A stretch of DNA of 64,000 nucleotides from Meiothermus hypogaeus (GCF_003574035.1 NZ_QWKY01000001.1:1-64000), one strand, 5' to 3'. Counted from the stretch's first letter, positions 1 to 8,800 are shown. Notes: generated from the sequence alone by a model not told the origin. Made by a program: numbers and translations.

Positions 1-74
1 GCGAGGGTCAAATAGGGCAGCACCAGAGCCCATTCCTCATCACGGACGTCCGATGGGTAAGCACGGCGGTTCAT
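1..74 (-). mobile_element. IS5-family transposase, N-terminal fragment (runs off the left edge)
   Basis: Reading leftwards from an ATG at 74, the first 24 codons contain DEEWALVLPYLTL, the typical opening of IS5-family (IS427/IS1031-like) transposases. The rest lies outside the window. The IS end should lie near 120-128, because the neighbouring AEC transporter reading frame loses its family sequence there. Only the N-terminus is visible, so the IS subgroup and its activity cannot be judged. Confidence 0.7.
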
Positions 75-77
75 GCT

Positions 78-686
78 CTAAACATAACTGCAGTGCCTGA
101 TTTGGGTAAGGTGGTTTGTAGATTCTAGAAGATGCACCCCTTCGTCGAGCCCCAGGGGCAGCGGGATACCCAGCCCGCGCACCAGCAAGCCCCCAGCCAG
201 GGCCCAGAACAGCGGCAGCCTCAGGGTGAACCAGAGGCTTTGCATAAACCCACCCCCGCGCAAGAAGGCGGGTCCCAGCCCAAACATCAGCACGCTGCTG
301 GCAATGAAGAACACAATGGCCCGATCCAGACCGGGCTGCCCCAGGGCAAAAAAGGTGAGGGAAAGCCCCATGTTGCCCGAGTTGGGAAAAGTGGCGGATG
401 CAATCAGGGTCTTGCTCGAGCCCTGGTCAAGGTGCAGCCATTTGCTGAGCGCCAGCCCCAGAAAATACAACGCGATGGAGGCCAGGAAAAATGCTGCCGT
501 AATCCCGATCACACTGGCTCCGGTCAGTTTAGCCCTGAGCATGGCATCGAAAATTAGCACTGGAACCAGCACGTAAATGGAAAGCTTGGAGAGCGTTTGC
601 AGGTCGAAGTCTATGCGCTTGCCGACCAGATAGCCCATCAGAACGATAAAGGCGACGGGGACTACCGTGTTGAGCAGGGCTTCCAT
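78..686 (-). pseudogene. AEC-family (auxin efflux carrier type) transporter, truncated by an IS
   Basis: The 202-residue frame starts like an AEC permease: hydrophobic helices, then the family-typical ATFPNSGNMGLSL stretch around residues 98-110. Full-length members have about 300 residues and ten membrane helices. Here family-like sequence stops after about residue 187 (...LGLDEGVHLL), and the last 15 residues are encoded by IS-end DNA before a stop just upstream of the transposase start. The transporter has therefore lost its C-terminal third and is probably inactive. AEC proteins export small organic acids or amino acids; the substrate here cannot be told. The missing part may lie on the far side of the IS, outside the window. 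Confidence 0.75.
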
Positions 687-818
687 ACCACGGCGTAGCT
701 TACCCGAACATCCCGAAGAGAACCATACCAGCAGGCCCGCAGAGCTTTGGTCTGTGATGTACAGTCAACTAAAGGAAATCAGTTTGGGCTATAAGCTGAA
801 AGGGATGAGGCACCAACC

Positions 819-1265
819 ATGACCGACGGGCTGTTCAAGGGCGTGTTGGTACTGCACTTCGCTGCTACCTGGTTTTTGCTGGGGCTCATCTGGATGGTGC
901 AGGTGGTTCATTATCCGCTTTTTAACAGGGTCGGGTCGGCGGAGTTTGCTGGCTACCAAGCCGCCCACGCCAACCTGATTACCCTGGTGGTGGGGCCCCT
1001 GATGCTGCTCGAGCTGCTCACTGCCATTGCTATCCTGACCTTGTGGCCCTCGAGCCTGCCCGTCTGGGTCGGTTGGTTGGGCCTGGCTTTAGTGGGGGTA
1101 ATCTGGCTGACTACCCTGCTGGTTTCGGTGCCGCTGCACGCCAAACTGGCCACAGGTTTTGACGCCCAAGCCCATGCTCTACTGGTAACGACCAACTGGA
1201 TTCGAACCCTGGCCTGGACGATGAGGGGGTTCCTGCTGGCCTGGGTGCTCTACAGAGGCTTCTAG
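819..1265 (+). CDS. Small four-helix membrane protein of unknown function
   Basis: A protein of 148 residues with four predicted membrane helices, at about 8-28, 48-70, 80-103 and 125-146. Polar residues His13 and Trp18 and the VVHYPLF motif lie near the first helix end. Similar short proteins are widespread and uncharacterised. It is divergent from the broken AEC gene across a spacer of 132 bp. A possible -10 box, TATAAG, lies at about 790-795. No function is assigned. Confidence 0.7.
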   Translation: MTDGLFKGVLVLHFAATWFLLGLIWMVQVVHYPLFNRVGSAEFAGYQAAHANLITLVVGPLMLLELLTAIAILTLWPSSLPVWVGWLGLALVGVIWLTTLLVSVPLHAKLATGFDAQAHALLVTTNWIRTLAWTMRGFLLAWVLYRGF

Positions 1266-1354
1266 TGTTTCACGGTTATTTGCTGAAGCAGGAGTCGGCT
1301 TTTGCCTGCCTTGCATGACATTTGCTTGACAGGGATGAGAATAAACTATTAGGG

Positions 1355-2023
1355 ATGTCTAAATTGCTCTTGGTCGAGGATGAACCCTCTGTTCGTATGG
1401 GGTTGCGGCTTTCGCTATCCAAGGCCGGGCATCAGGTTTTGGAGGCGCCCACTGCCGGCGAAGCCTGGGAGAAGCTCGCCGGTGCCGACCTGGTCATCCT
1501 CGACTGGATGCTCCCGGATGAGCCAGGGGTGCGGCTCCTGGATCGCTTGCGCCGCGACGGACGCTACGAAAACCTGCCGGTGCTGATGCTCACTGCCAGG
1601 GCCAGCGAAGGAGACCGGGTTGAGGGACTGACCCGTGGGGCTGATGATTACCTGACAAAGCCATTTTCTACCCCCGAGCTTATTGCACGGGTGCAGGCCC
1701 TGTTGCGCCGTGTGGGTAAAAGTGGGCGGCTGGAACGAGGCGCGCTGAGCCTGGATCTGGAGCGACATCAGGCTTTTCTGGACGGACACGCCCTCGAGCT
1801 CACCCGCCGGGAGTTCGAACTGCTGGCTTTTCTGGCCCGACACCCTGGCCGGGTCTACACCCGCGAAGAACTCCTGGAGCGGGTCTGGGGTCAGGAGTTC
1901 TTGGGTACGGCCCGCACCGTGGATCAGCACGTAGCCCAGTTACGAGATAAGCTGGGCGAAGACCCCAAGGCTCCCCGCTTCCTGGAAACCCTGCGCGGTG
2001 TAGGGTATCGCTTCAGGGAGTGA
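1355..2023 (+). CDS. OmpR/PhoB-family response regulator
   Basis: A receiver domain (residues 1-115) has the acidic pair in LLVEDE, the phospho-acceptor aspartate in LVILDWMLP, the conserved Thr in MLTARA and the Lys in DDYLTKPF. A winged-helix DNA-binding domain follows (about 128-222, ending ETLRGVGYRFRE). I chose the ATG at 1355, which begins MSKLLLVEDE; an in-frame TTG at 1322 would add 11 unlike-family residues. A TTGACA box at 1326-1331 precedes the start. Together with the downstream kinase and phoU it forms a phosphate-type two-component set, so the role is probably PhoB-like. No pst transporter genes are present to confirm this. Confidence 0.9.
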   Translation: MSKLLLVEDEPSVRMGLRLSLSKAGHQVLEAPTAGEAWEKLAGADLVILDWMLPDEPGVRLLDRLRRDGRYENLPVLMLTARASEGDRVEGLTRGADDYLTKPFSTPELIARVQALLRRVGKSGRLERGALSLDLERHQAFLDGHALELTRREFELLAFLARHPGRVYTREELLERVWGQEFLGTARTVDQHVAQLRDKLGEDPKAPRFLETLRGVGYRFRE

Positions 2024-2077
2024 GGGTCGGCGTGCCCAGCAACCAGCCCGGCCCGGTTCCACCAAGCCCATAGCCTC

Positions 2078-3037
2078 ATGGACACCCTCTTGAAAGATGC
2101 CTGGGAAGCAGCCCGCGAAGGGGTGCTGGTTTTTGCAGAAGACCGGGTGCTTTATCTGAACCCGGTGGCAGCCGAGCTGCTGGGCATCGAGCGCGAAAGG
2201 GTGCTGGGCCGCCCGTTGCTGCTGGCCTTGCGTGACCACAAACTCGAGGCGCTCTGCCGTATTGGAGGCGAGACCACTATCGAGACCCGTAACCGTACCG
2301 TGTGGGCCAAAGCCGTGCCCGGCATCCTGCTTTTGTGGGATCAAACCGAGGAAAAAAACCGGGTCGAGGCCCTCGAGGAGTCCAGCCGGATGCTGGCCCA
2401 CGAGTTCCGCACCCCCGTGGCCGGGATGCTCTCTTTGCTGGAAGCTTTGCAAGGTGGCCTGAAAGGCCCGGACGCAAAAGAAGCCTTGCAGATGCTCTAC
2501 CAGGAAACCCAGCGCTTGCGGCGCCTGGTAGAAGACCTGCCCCTGACCCGCCGCCCTTCGCAAGAACGTACCTTTGCCCTGGAAGATTTGCGAAGCCGCC
2601 TCGAGCGCTTCCTGGCCCCTCAACTGGCCGAAAAGTCGGCCTGGATTCAGTGGCAAACCCCCCATACCATCCGGGCCAATCCCGACGCGGTGTACCAGGC
2701 CCTGCTCAACCTGCTGGATAACGCCCTGAAGTATGGAACCGGTGCTGAAATTGTGGTTGTCAGCGGGCAAAACGCCGATGGGGTGTGGCTCGAGGTCCGC
2801 AATCAGGGTCAGCCCCTAGAAGAGTTTGAGAAGCTCTTCCAGGCCGGCCAGCGCGGGGTACATGCAGCCAATGTGCGCGGCACAGGCCTGGGGCTGGCCC
2901 TGGTGCGGCGGCTGGCGGCGGGATGGGGCGGCACCGCTTATGGACGCGCCCTGGAGAACGGTAATGCTTTCGGCCTGACGTTCCCCCTCCATGCCGGTAC
3001 TGCCTATAATCGTCAGACAACCCAAACACCTGTTTAA
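2078..3037 (+). CDS. PAS-containing sensor histidine kinase, PhoR-like but without membrane helices
   Basis: A 319-residue protein. An N-terminal PAS-like domain covers about residues 5-95 (NPVAAELLGIERERVLG). The H-box MLAHEFRTPVAG lies at about 106-117, the N-box NLLDNALKYG near 212, and the G-box GTGLGLALVRRL near 266. No signal peptide or membrane helix is visible, whereas classical PhoR is membrane-anchored, so this kinase must sense an internal signal or a partner such as PhoU. It starts 54 bp after the response regulator, its probable substrate, and ends 16 bp before phoU. Confidence 0.88.
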   Translation: MDTLLKDAWEAAREGVLVFAEDRVLYLNPVAAELLGIERERVLGRPLLLALRDHKLEALCRIGGETTIETRNRTVWAKAVPGILLLWDQTEEKNRVEALEESSRMLAHEFRTPVAGMLSLLEALQGGLKGPDAKEALQMLYQETQRLRRLVEDLPLTRRPSQERTFALEDLRSRLERFLAPQLAEKSAWIQWQTPHTIRANPDAVYQALLNLLDNALKYGTGAEIVVVSGQNADGVWLEVRNQGQPLEEFEKLFQAGQRGVHAANVRGTGLGLALVRRLAAGWGGTAYGRALENGNAFGLTFPLHAGTAYNRQTTQTPV

Positions 3038-3053
3038 ACTGGAGGTACGGAGT

Positions 3054-3722
3054 ATGGCTATGCGCGAAACCCTGGATCGTGAACTGAACCACCTGACCGA
3101 ACAGACCATTCGTATGATCTCGCTGGTACGCGAGATGGTGGATAAAAGCGCCAAGGCGCTGGCCGAACAAGACCCCCGGCTGGCCCAGGAAATTATTGCC
3201 CAGGATGCCGAGGTAGACGCCCTGGAGCTGGAAATCGAGGCCCAGACCATCACCCTTATGGCCCGCCAGGGGCTGGTGGCCTCGGACTTGCGCTTTGCCT
3301 TTACCATTATCAAAGCCCTGACCGACCTCGAGCGGGCCGCCGACTACGCCGCACACGTGGCCGAAGACGTGATTGTGCTGGCCAAAGAGCCCCCCCTCAA
3401 AAACTACATCACCCTGCCCGATATGGGCCGCCGCCTGACCCTGATGCTCGACCTGGTTTCCAAGGCAATTGCCGAGCGTGACATCGAAGCTGCCAAAGAA
3501 ATATTCCGCCGCGACGACGAGATTGATGGCCTCTATGAGGAGGTCTCGCGCGAACTCCTGACCTACATGATGGAAGACCCCCGCACCATCACCAAAGCCC
3601 TCACCCTGGGCCGGGTGGCCCGTAGCTACGAGCGCCTGGGGGACCACCTCGAGAATATCTCGGAACGCATTATTTACTGGCTCACCGGCAAAATGGAGAA
3701 AAAGCCCGAAGACGTATTTTAG
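3054..3722 (+). CDS. phoU: Phosphate signalling regulator PhoU
   Basis: A 222-residue, all-helical protein with two PhoU repeats (about 1-110 and 115-215). The metal-cluster motifs are recognisable: DLRFAFTIIKALTDLERAADYA in the first half and LGRVARSYERLGDHLENISE in the second. PhoU lowers PhoR-PhoB signalling when phosphate is abundant, normally through the Pst transporter. The start at 3054 is set by the GGAGGT at 3041-3046; an upstream in-frame start at 2991 lies inside the kinase gene. It is third in a probable operon with the regulator and kinase. Confidence 0.93.
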   Translation: MAMRETLDRELNHLTEQTIRMISLVREMVDKSAKALAEQDPRLAQEIIAQDAEVDALELEIEAQTITLMARQGLVASDLRFAFTIIKALTDLERAADYAAHVAEDVIVLAKEPPLKNYITLPDMGRRLTLMLDLVSKAIAERDIEAAKEIFRRDDEIDGLYEEVSRELLTYMMEDPRTITKALTLGRVARSYERLGDHLENISERIIYWLTGKMEKKPEDVF

Positions 3723-3792
3723 AAAACCGGCTTGCCGTTGGCTGCGCATCTTTCTTGAGGGACACAAGCCCCTGGGGTACAGGTTTAGGGTA

Positions 3793-3822
3793 TTGACCAG
3801 AGCGAAAGCCTTGTGCTGTATT
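3793..3822 (+). promoter_or_regulatory. Predicted promoter of the universal stress protein gene
   Basis: A -35 box TTGACC at 3793-3798 and a -10 box TGTATT at 3817-3822 are separated by 18 bases, 26 bp before the gene. A ribosome-binding site GAGGAGG lies at about 3837-3843. Prediction from sequence only. Confidence 0.5.
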
Positions 3823-3848
3823 GACCTGTACGCCCTGAGGAGGCTCTT

Positions 3849-4292
3849 ATGTTCAAAAAAATCCTGATCCCCACGGATGGCAGCGAGTTTAGCCAGGGTG
3901 CCCTCGAGCAAGGATTGGATCTAGCCAAACTGTCCGGGGGAGAGGTGACGATACTCTATGCCATCGAAAGCCCGTACGAACCCTTCAAGAACTACACTAC
4001 CCAGCCACCGGAATACTTCGAAAAGCTTATGAATGACTTCAAGGCTGAAGCCCAAAAAGTTCTGAGCCGCATTTCAGCCGAAGCTGAATCGAAGGGGGTT
4101 CATACCCGAGCATTAATTGTCGAGGAACACCCCGTGCCGGCTATTCTCGAGGCTGCAAAGGAACACGACCTGGTCGTGATGGCAACCCACGGACGAAAAG
4201 GCATTGATCGCGTGATGATGGGCAGCGTCACCGATAAAGTGCTGCACAACTGCTCTACGCCAGTTCTGGTTGTTCGGGGTGCAGCGGGATAG
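3849..4292 (+). CDS. Universal stress protein (UspA family)
   Basis: A 147-residue single-domain Usp. It starts MFKKILIPTDGSE, whose Asp contacts ATP in this family. It ends with the nucleotide-binding THGRKG...MMGSVTDKV segment and the final strand TPVLVVRG. Usp proteins of the ATP-binding class are small cytoplasmic dimers induced by starvation or stress; the exact target is unknown. The gene is apparently monocistronic, with its own promoter and a strong Shine-Dalgarno sequence. Its position after phoU may reflect stress or phosphate control, but no shared operator is visible. Confidence 0.92.
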   Translation: MFKKILIPTDGSEFSQGALEQGLDLAKLSGGEVTILYAIESPYEPFKNYTTQPPEYFEKLMNDFKAEAQKVLSRISAEAESKGVHTRALIVEEHPVPAILEAAKEHDLVVMATHGRKGIDRVMMGSVTDKVLHNCSTPVLVVRGAAG

Positions 4293-4538
4293 CTGATACA
4301 CGAATAGTGTCGCAGTGGGGCTTGTTGGGCCTGGGAAACATCACTGTGTGAGGTGTAATGGTGGGGAATGCGATAATTCCCCTGGGGGATGCCCTACGTG
4401 ACGCCAGCGATCCGGCCTCGCTGCGATAGACATACTCGGGATTGGCTTTGTCCTGGTGCTGAAGTTCCAAAAAGTCGGTTCACCTTTTCTTTGCTGGCTT
4501 CATCCTGTACACTCTTGGTTTGGGTACGAGGAGGGCAA

Positions 4539-5093
4539 ATGATCAGCGTTACCGACCTGCGGAATGGAACCAAAGTCAAGATGGATGGGGCACTCTGGCA
4601 GTGCGTGGACTATCAGCACCAGAAAATTGGACGGGGCGGCGCCAAAGTGGTCGCCAAGTTCAAAAACCTCGAGACCGGCGCAACCGTAGAGCGCTCATTC
4701 AACTCGGGTGAGAAGCTCGAGGACATCTACGTTGAAACCAAAGATCTTCAATACCTTTATCCCGAAGGCGATGAACTGGTATTCATGGATCTGGAAACCT
4801 ACGAGCAATTCCATGTCTCGCGGGATATTTCCGAGGCCACCAAGTTCCTAAAAGAAGGCATGACTGTTCAGGGAGCCATGTACAACGGCCGTCCTCTGGA
4901 CATCACCTTGCCTGCTTCGGTTGAACTTAAGATCATCGATACGCCCCCTGGAGTGCGGGGAGATACGGTTTCGGGAGGCACCAAGCCTGCTACCCTTGAG
5001 ACCGGAGCAGTGGTGCAGGTGCCGCTGTTTGTCGAAAATGAACAGGTTATTCGGGTGGATACCCGTACCGGGGAATACCTCGGTCGCGCCTGA
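4539..5093 (+). CDS. efp: Translation elongation factor P
   Basis: A 184-residue protein with the three beta-barrel domains of EF-P, closely resembling the Thermus protein from memory. EF-P binds between the P and E sites and helps ribosomes through polyproline stretches. The tip loop reads KIGRGGAK, with an arginine at the modifiable position (Arg type, like Thermus and unlike the lysine of E. coli). The start at 4539 follows GAGGAGGG; a longer frame from 4389 adds 50 unlike-family residues. The C-terminus ends VDTRTGEYLGRA. Confidence 0.96.
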   Translation: MISVTDLRNGTKVKMDGALWQCVDYQHQKIGRGGAKVVAKFKNLETGATVERSFNSGEKLEDIYVETKDLQYLYPEGDELVFMDLETYEQFHVSRDISEATKFLKEGMTVQGAMYNGRPLDITLPASVELKIIDTPPGVRGDTVSGGTKPATLETGAVVQVPLFVENEQVIRVDTRTGEYLGRA

Positions 5094-5413
5094 GCCGAAT
5101 CTCGAACACGCATTCTTATCGCGTTCTTAGCCATAACGGCGTGCGTCACAGGTCGTTATGTAACCAGCACGGCTAGAACCGCCGTACTGTTGCTATGTTA
5201 TGACTAAACCAGCCTGTCCAGGCTCTACAGAAGGCCAAACCAGGGGCCAGATAGCCTGGTTGATGCCCTTAAGCCCCTTCCTTGCCGGCGGGCTTTTTTG
5301 TTAGAGCGGACGGCCATATATACCTGCCTGCAATCGGTAAAACCAACCTCAGGGGCTTATACTTCTATAGGTAGTCTATGAAGCTATAGCTCAGTACTGT
5401 TTCGGAGGCAGTC
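5094..5413. other. Intergenic region between efp and accB
   Basis: 320 bp without a convincing gene. It contains several hairpins: AACCAGG/CCTGGTT near 5238-5264, and the terminator listed separately. On the accB side a TATACT at 5358-5363 could be a -10 box, and the accB ribosome-binding site GGAGG lies at about 5404-5408. No tRNA or known riboswitch pattern was recognised. Confidence 0.5.
5271..5299 (+). terminator. Rho-independent terminator
   Basis: AAGCCC (5271-5276) pairs with GGGCTT (5290-5295), and the hairpin runs directly into a T tract. It ends transcription from efp, or from a small transcript in between, before accB. Confidence 0.65.
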
Positions 5414-5935
5414 ATGAATGCAAAGGAACTGAAGTCCATCCTCCAAGCCCTGCAAGAACATGAGGTGTCCGAGTTGACCCTCGAGACCCCCGATTACAAA
5501 CTCACGATCAAGCGTGGTGGTGAGGTGCAATATGTGGCTGCCCCAGCGCCTGTGGTGATCCAGCCGCCAGCGGTGGCTCCGGCAGCGCAGCCTGTGAGCC
5601 ATGCGCCGGTAGCGACGCCAGCCCCAACCCCTGCTGCGGCACCGGCCGCAACGCCAGCTCCCAAGGTCGAAACGCCCAAGGAAGATACCAGTAAATACGT
5701 CGAAGTCAAGGCGCCCATCGTGGGTACGTTTTACCGTGCGCCATCCCCCGATGCTGAACCCTTTGTCAAGGAAGGGGATACCGTTAAGAAGGGTCAGGTC
5801 TTGTGCATCATCGAGGCCATGAAGCTCATGAACGAAATCGAAAGCGAAGTATCGGGCGTGGTGCGGAAAATTCTGGTTGCCAATGGGGAGCCTATAGAGT
5901 ACGGCCAAGTCCTATTTTTGATCGAGCCGGCATAA
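5414..5935 (+). CDS. accB: Biotin carboxyl carrier protein of acetyl-CoA carboxylase
   Basis: A 173-residue protein. A short N-terminal helix region is followed by an Ala/Pro-rich linker (about residues 45-90) and a C-terminal biotinyl domain with the canonical [11 protein letters not shown] motif, whose lysine carries biotin. It carries the carboxyl group between AccC and the carboxyltransferase in the first step of fatty-acid synthesis. The start at 5414 has GGAGG upstream. accC follows after 53 bp, the standard accBC operon. The carboxyltransferase subunits are not in the window. Confidence 0.96.
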   Translation: MNAKELKSILQALQEHEVSELTLETPDYKLTIKRGGEVQYVAAPAPVVIQPPAVAPAAQPVSHAPVATPAPTPAAAPAATPAPKVETPKEDTSKYVEVKAPIVGTFYRAPSPDAEPFVKEGDTVKKGQVLCIIEAMKLMNEIESEVSGVVRKILVANGEPIEYGQVLFLIEPA

Positions 5936-5988
5936 GCGCTGATAGCTATCTACCGCAATGCGCTACCAGTGCGCCTGGAGAGCCCTTT

Positions 5989-7332
5989 ATGTTCAAGAAA
6001 ATAATGGTTGCCAACCGAGGTGAGATTGCCCTGCGGGTATTGCGGGCTGCGCGGGAGTTGGGGATTAAGGTGGTGGTGGCCCACAGTGAAGCCGATAGCC
6101 AGTCGCTGCCTGTTTTGCTGGCCGATGAGGCCATCTGCATCGGGCCGCCCCCTTCGGCCCAGAGCTACCTCAATATTCCCAATCTACTGTCTGCGGCGAT
6201 TATCTCGGGAGCCGAAGCCATTCACCCCGGCTATGGTTTTCTGGCAGAAAACCCCCAGTTTGCCGAGATGTGCCGCGACCACGGGATAGTCTTCATTGGC
6301 CCTACCCCGGAGTCCATGCATAGCCTGGGCTCCAAAGCAGGGGGGCGGGAGATTGCCGCCAAATCCAACGTGCCCACCGTTCCGGGTACGGGGGTTTTGC
6401 AGTCGGTGGAAGAGGCCCTTGAAGCCGCAGAAAAGATCGGCTACCCGGTGCTGCTAAAAGCCAGTGCGGGGGGCGGTGGGCGTGGTCAGAAAGTAGTGCG
6501 TTCTTCCGAGGAGATGAAAACTGCCTTTGCCCAGGCCCAGGTCGAGGCCCAGAACTACTTCTCGGATCCATCCCTCATCCTGGAGAAATACATCGAACTG
6601 TTTCGGCATGTGGAAGTGCAGGTAATGGGGGATGGCAAGGGCCATGTGGTGCACGTGGGCGAACGCGACTGCTCGATCCAGCGCCGCAATCAGAAGCTTA
6701 TCGAGGAAGCGCCCAGCCGCCTCGAGGAGTCCTTGCGTCAGGAAATTCTGGCGGCAGGTGTGCGCCTGGCCAAATATGTCAACTACCAGGGCGCGGGGAC
6801 GCTCGAGTTTATCGTAGATCCCGACGGTAATTTCTACTTCATGGAGATGAACACCCGCATACAGGTCGAACACTGCGTCTCCGAGATGATTTCGGGTCTC
6901 GATCTGGTCAAGCTCCAGATAAAAATAGCTGCGGGTGAGCCTTTTACTCTGCAGCAAAGCGATATCCAGCTCAGGGGTCACGCCATCGAGTGTCGCCTGA
7001 ATGCAGAGGACTATGACAAAGACTTCCGCCCCAGCATAGGCAAGATCGAAACCCTGCACTTCCCTGGCGGCACCGGTGTGCGGGTGGATTCCCACCTATA
7101 TGCTGGCTACAGCATCCCGCCCAACTACGACTCGCTGGTGGCTAAACTCATTGTGCATGGTGAGAATCGGGAGGAGGCCATTGCCCGGATGCGCCGGGCG
7201 CTAGCCGAGACCGTCATCGAGGGGCCTGGGGTCAAGACCACCGTGCCCTTCCATCTCAAGGTCATGGACAATGCCTTCTACAAGCGGGGGGCCATTTACA
7301 CCAACTTTGTGACTACCCGTATGTCGGAATAA
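5989..7332 (+). CDS. accC: Biotin carboxylase subunit of acetyl-CoA carboxylase
   Basis: A 447-residue ATP-grasp enzyme that carboxylates the biotin on AccB using bicarbonate and ATP. Visible motifs are the N-terminal MFKKIMVANRGEIALRVLRA, the ATP-binding glycine loop SAGGGGRGQK, RDCSIQRRNQKLIEEAPS, and the MEMNTRIQVEH segment holding catalytic Glu and Arg residues. The length matches the family. The ATG at 5989 is chosen because it gives the conserved N-terminus; the longer open frame runs back into accB. Confidence 0.97.
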   Translation: MFKKIMVANRGEIALRVLRAARELGIKVVVAHSEADSQSLPVLLADEAICIGPPPSAQSYLNIPNLLSAAIISGAEAIHPGYGFLAENPQFAEMCRDHGIVFIGPTPESMHSLGSKAGGREIAAKSNVPTVPGTGVLQSVEEALEAAEKIGYPVLLKASAGGGGRGQKVVRSSEEMKTAFAQAQVEAQNYFSDPSLILEKYIELFRHVEVQVMGDGKGHVVHVGERDCSIQRRNQKLIEEAPSRLEESLRQEILAAGVRLAKYVNYQGAGTLEFIVDPDGNFYFMEMNTRIQVEHCVSEMISGLDLVKLQIKIAAGEPFTLQQSDIQLRGHAIECRLNAEDYDKDFRPSIGKIETLHFPGGTGVRVDSHLYAGYSIPPNYDSLVAKLIVHGENREEAIARMRRALAETVIEGPGVKTTVPFHLKVMDNAFYKRGAIYTNFVTTRMSE

Positions 7333-7449
7333 GCGGCCTGTTGGGCGTACTGGCTCTGGTCTTCAGCGACAGTGGGTCACGAACACTCGCCCACCCACTG
7401 GGTCTGGACAGTCAATCTTTGGGCCTAAAACCCGTAAACTGGTAACGAC

Positions 7450-8076
7450 ATGTTTTTCTTCGAACTTCTTGGTAGAGACCCCCTGGCCTATCTGGTCGCG
7501 TTTGCGGCAGGTGCTTTTGGCCTGGTCGTGCACAACCTGTTTCAAGCTTATCTGGCCGATCGCTACAAAGATGGCGACCCCCGGCGCTACGGTTTTCTGA
7601 CGGTGGAGCCCAGGGTACACCTGGATGGCCTGGGGCTCATTTTCCTGGCCTTGATTGGCTTTGGGTTTCCCCGCTTGGTGCCCTGGCGGCTCTTTGGCCC
7701 CAAGGGTGCCCAGACCGCACTGATGGGGCCGCTGGGGTTTTTTGTAGCAGCTTTTTTCTATATCCTGATTGGCAGGCTTTTGGAAGGGGTGGGCCCGGCC
7801 ACCTCGAGCATCGCCCTTGGTATGCAGGTGGCCGGTTCCCTCATGATCGGCCACGCGGCGGTGTTCTTGTTCCCGGTACCACCGCTGGACGGTGCCAGGG
7901 TGGTCTATGCCATCGGCAGCGCCGAGGCCCGCCGCTTCATGGATCAGCTTCAGAGCTATGGCTTTGTGGGCTTCTTCCTGATTTTTCTGGTCTTGAACCT
8001 GAGTGGCATTCTACCAGCCATCCGCGCAGGACTCAGCGGGTTGCTCAATAGCCTTTTTGCGGCCATCGGGTTGTAG
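7450..8076 (+). CDS. Site-2-protease-like membrane protein lacking the metal site
   Basis: A 208-residue protein with about five membrane helices, similar throughout to the next gene. Where the neighbour has the zinc motif His28-Glu29-x-x-His32, this one has His28-Asn29-Leu-Phe-Gln32. The catalytic glutamate and the second zinc ligand are therefore absent at the same residue numbers. The second family motif is kept (FLFPVPPLDGARV). It looks like an inactive M50 homologue, perhaps a partner or substrate presenter of the active copy. Its stop codon touches the next ATG (TAGATG), so the two are probably co-translated. Confidence 0.75.
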   Translation: MFFFELLGRDPLAYLVAFAAGAFGLVVHNLFQAYLADRYKDGDPRRYGFLTVEPRVHLDGLGLIFLALIGFGFPRLVPWRLFGPKGAQTALMGPLGFFVAAFFYILIGRLLEGVGPATSSIALGMQVAGSLMIGHAAVFLFPVPPLDGARVVYAIGSAEARRFMDQLQSYGFVGFFLIFLVLNLSGILPAIRAGLSGLLNSLFAAIGL

Positions 8077-8730
8077 ATGGGGCTGCTGGCACTTCTGCAA
8101 ACAGACCCCCTGGCTTTTGTGCTGGTGGCGCTGGTGCTGATGCTTTCCTTGGCCTTGCACGAGTGGGGTCATGCCATCAGCGCCCTCTGGATGGGCGATA
8201 CTACTGCCAAAGAGCAAGGCCGCGTGAGCCTCAACCCCCTCAAGCACTTCGACCTGATTGGTTCGGTCATGATTCTGCTGGTGGGGTTTGGCTGGGCCAG
8301 GCCGGTGCCGATCTACCCCCCTAACTTTCGCCACTACCGGGTGGGGCTCTTTTTGGTCTCCATAGCAGGCATCGTGATTAATTTGCTCATCGCCACCACC
8401 CTGGCGCTTATCCTGCGCTGGATGCTCGATGCCGGTTATCTGCAAAATCCTCAAGGTTTTTTGCGGGTGTTGCTCCAGGCGGCGGTGGTGGCGGCGAGTG
8501 TCAACCTGAATCTGGCCGTTTTTAACCTCTTGCCCATCCCGCCCCTGGACGGTTCCAAAATTTTGCAGAGTTTTTTACCCCTGCGCTGGCACCCTTACAT
8601 CTGGCGACTGGAGATGAATCCGACCTATGTGATTGTGGCCATGCTGTTGTTGCTGACGGTGTTCCGCCAACCGCTCGGCAACTTTCTGAGCGCGGTGCGT
8701 ACTCAGTTTTTCGGCCTGTTTGGTCTGTAG
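8077..8730 (+). CDS. Site-2 protease family (M50) intramembrane metalloprotease
   Basis: A 217-residue, multi-helix protein with the HEWGH zinc-binding motif (His28, Glu29, His32) in the first long helix. The second catalytic segment, NLLPIPPLDGSK, provides the third metal ligand, Asp. This matches the short, PDZ-free group of site-2 protease homologues that cut membrane-embedded substrates; the substrate here is unknown. It is the downstream partner of the inactive-looking paralogue and has no other gene in its unit. It converges with nfo across about 70 bp. Confidence 0.85.
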   Translation: MGLLALLQTDPLAFVLVALVLMLSLALHEWGHAISALWMGDTTAKEQGRVSLNPLKHFDLIGSVMILLVGFGWARPVPIYPPNFRHYRVGLFLVSIAGIVINLLIATTLALILRWMLDAGYLQNPQGFLRVLLQAAVVAASVNLNLAVFNLLPIPPLDGSKILQSFLPLRWHPYIWRLEMNPTYVIVAMLLLLTVFRQPLGNFLSAVRTQFFGLFGL

Positions 8731-8800
8731 GGTGGTCAAGGGGTCACCAATGGTCCATAGTCTGTTCAGGTGCGTTCCTTTACAGCGATAAACCAGCGTT

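Noticed and set aside
1940-3911. Long minus-strand open frames opposite the regulator, kinase and phoU genes
   Set aside because: They lie opposite clearly conserved genes and show low-complexity, Gly/Gln/His-rich translation typical of antisense frames in GC-rich DNA.
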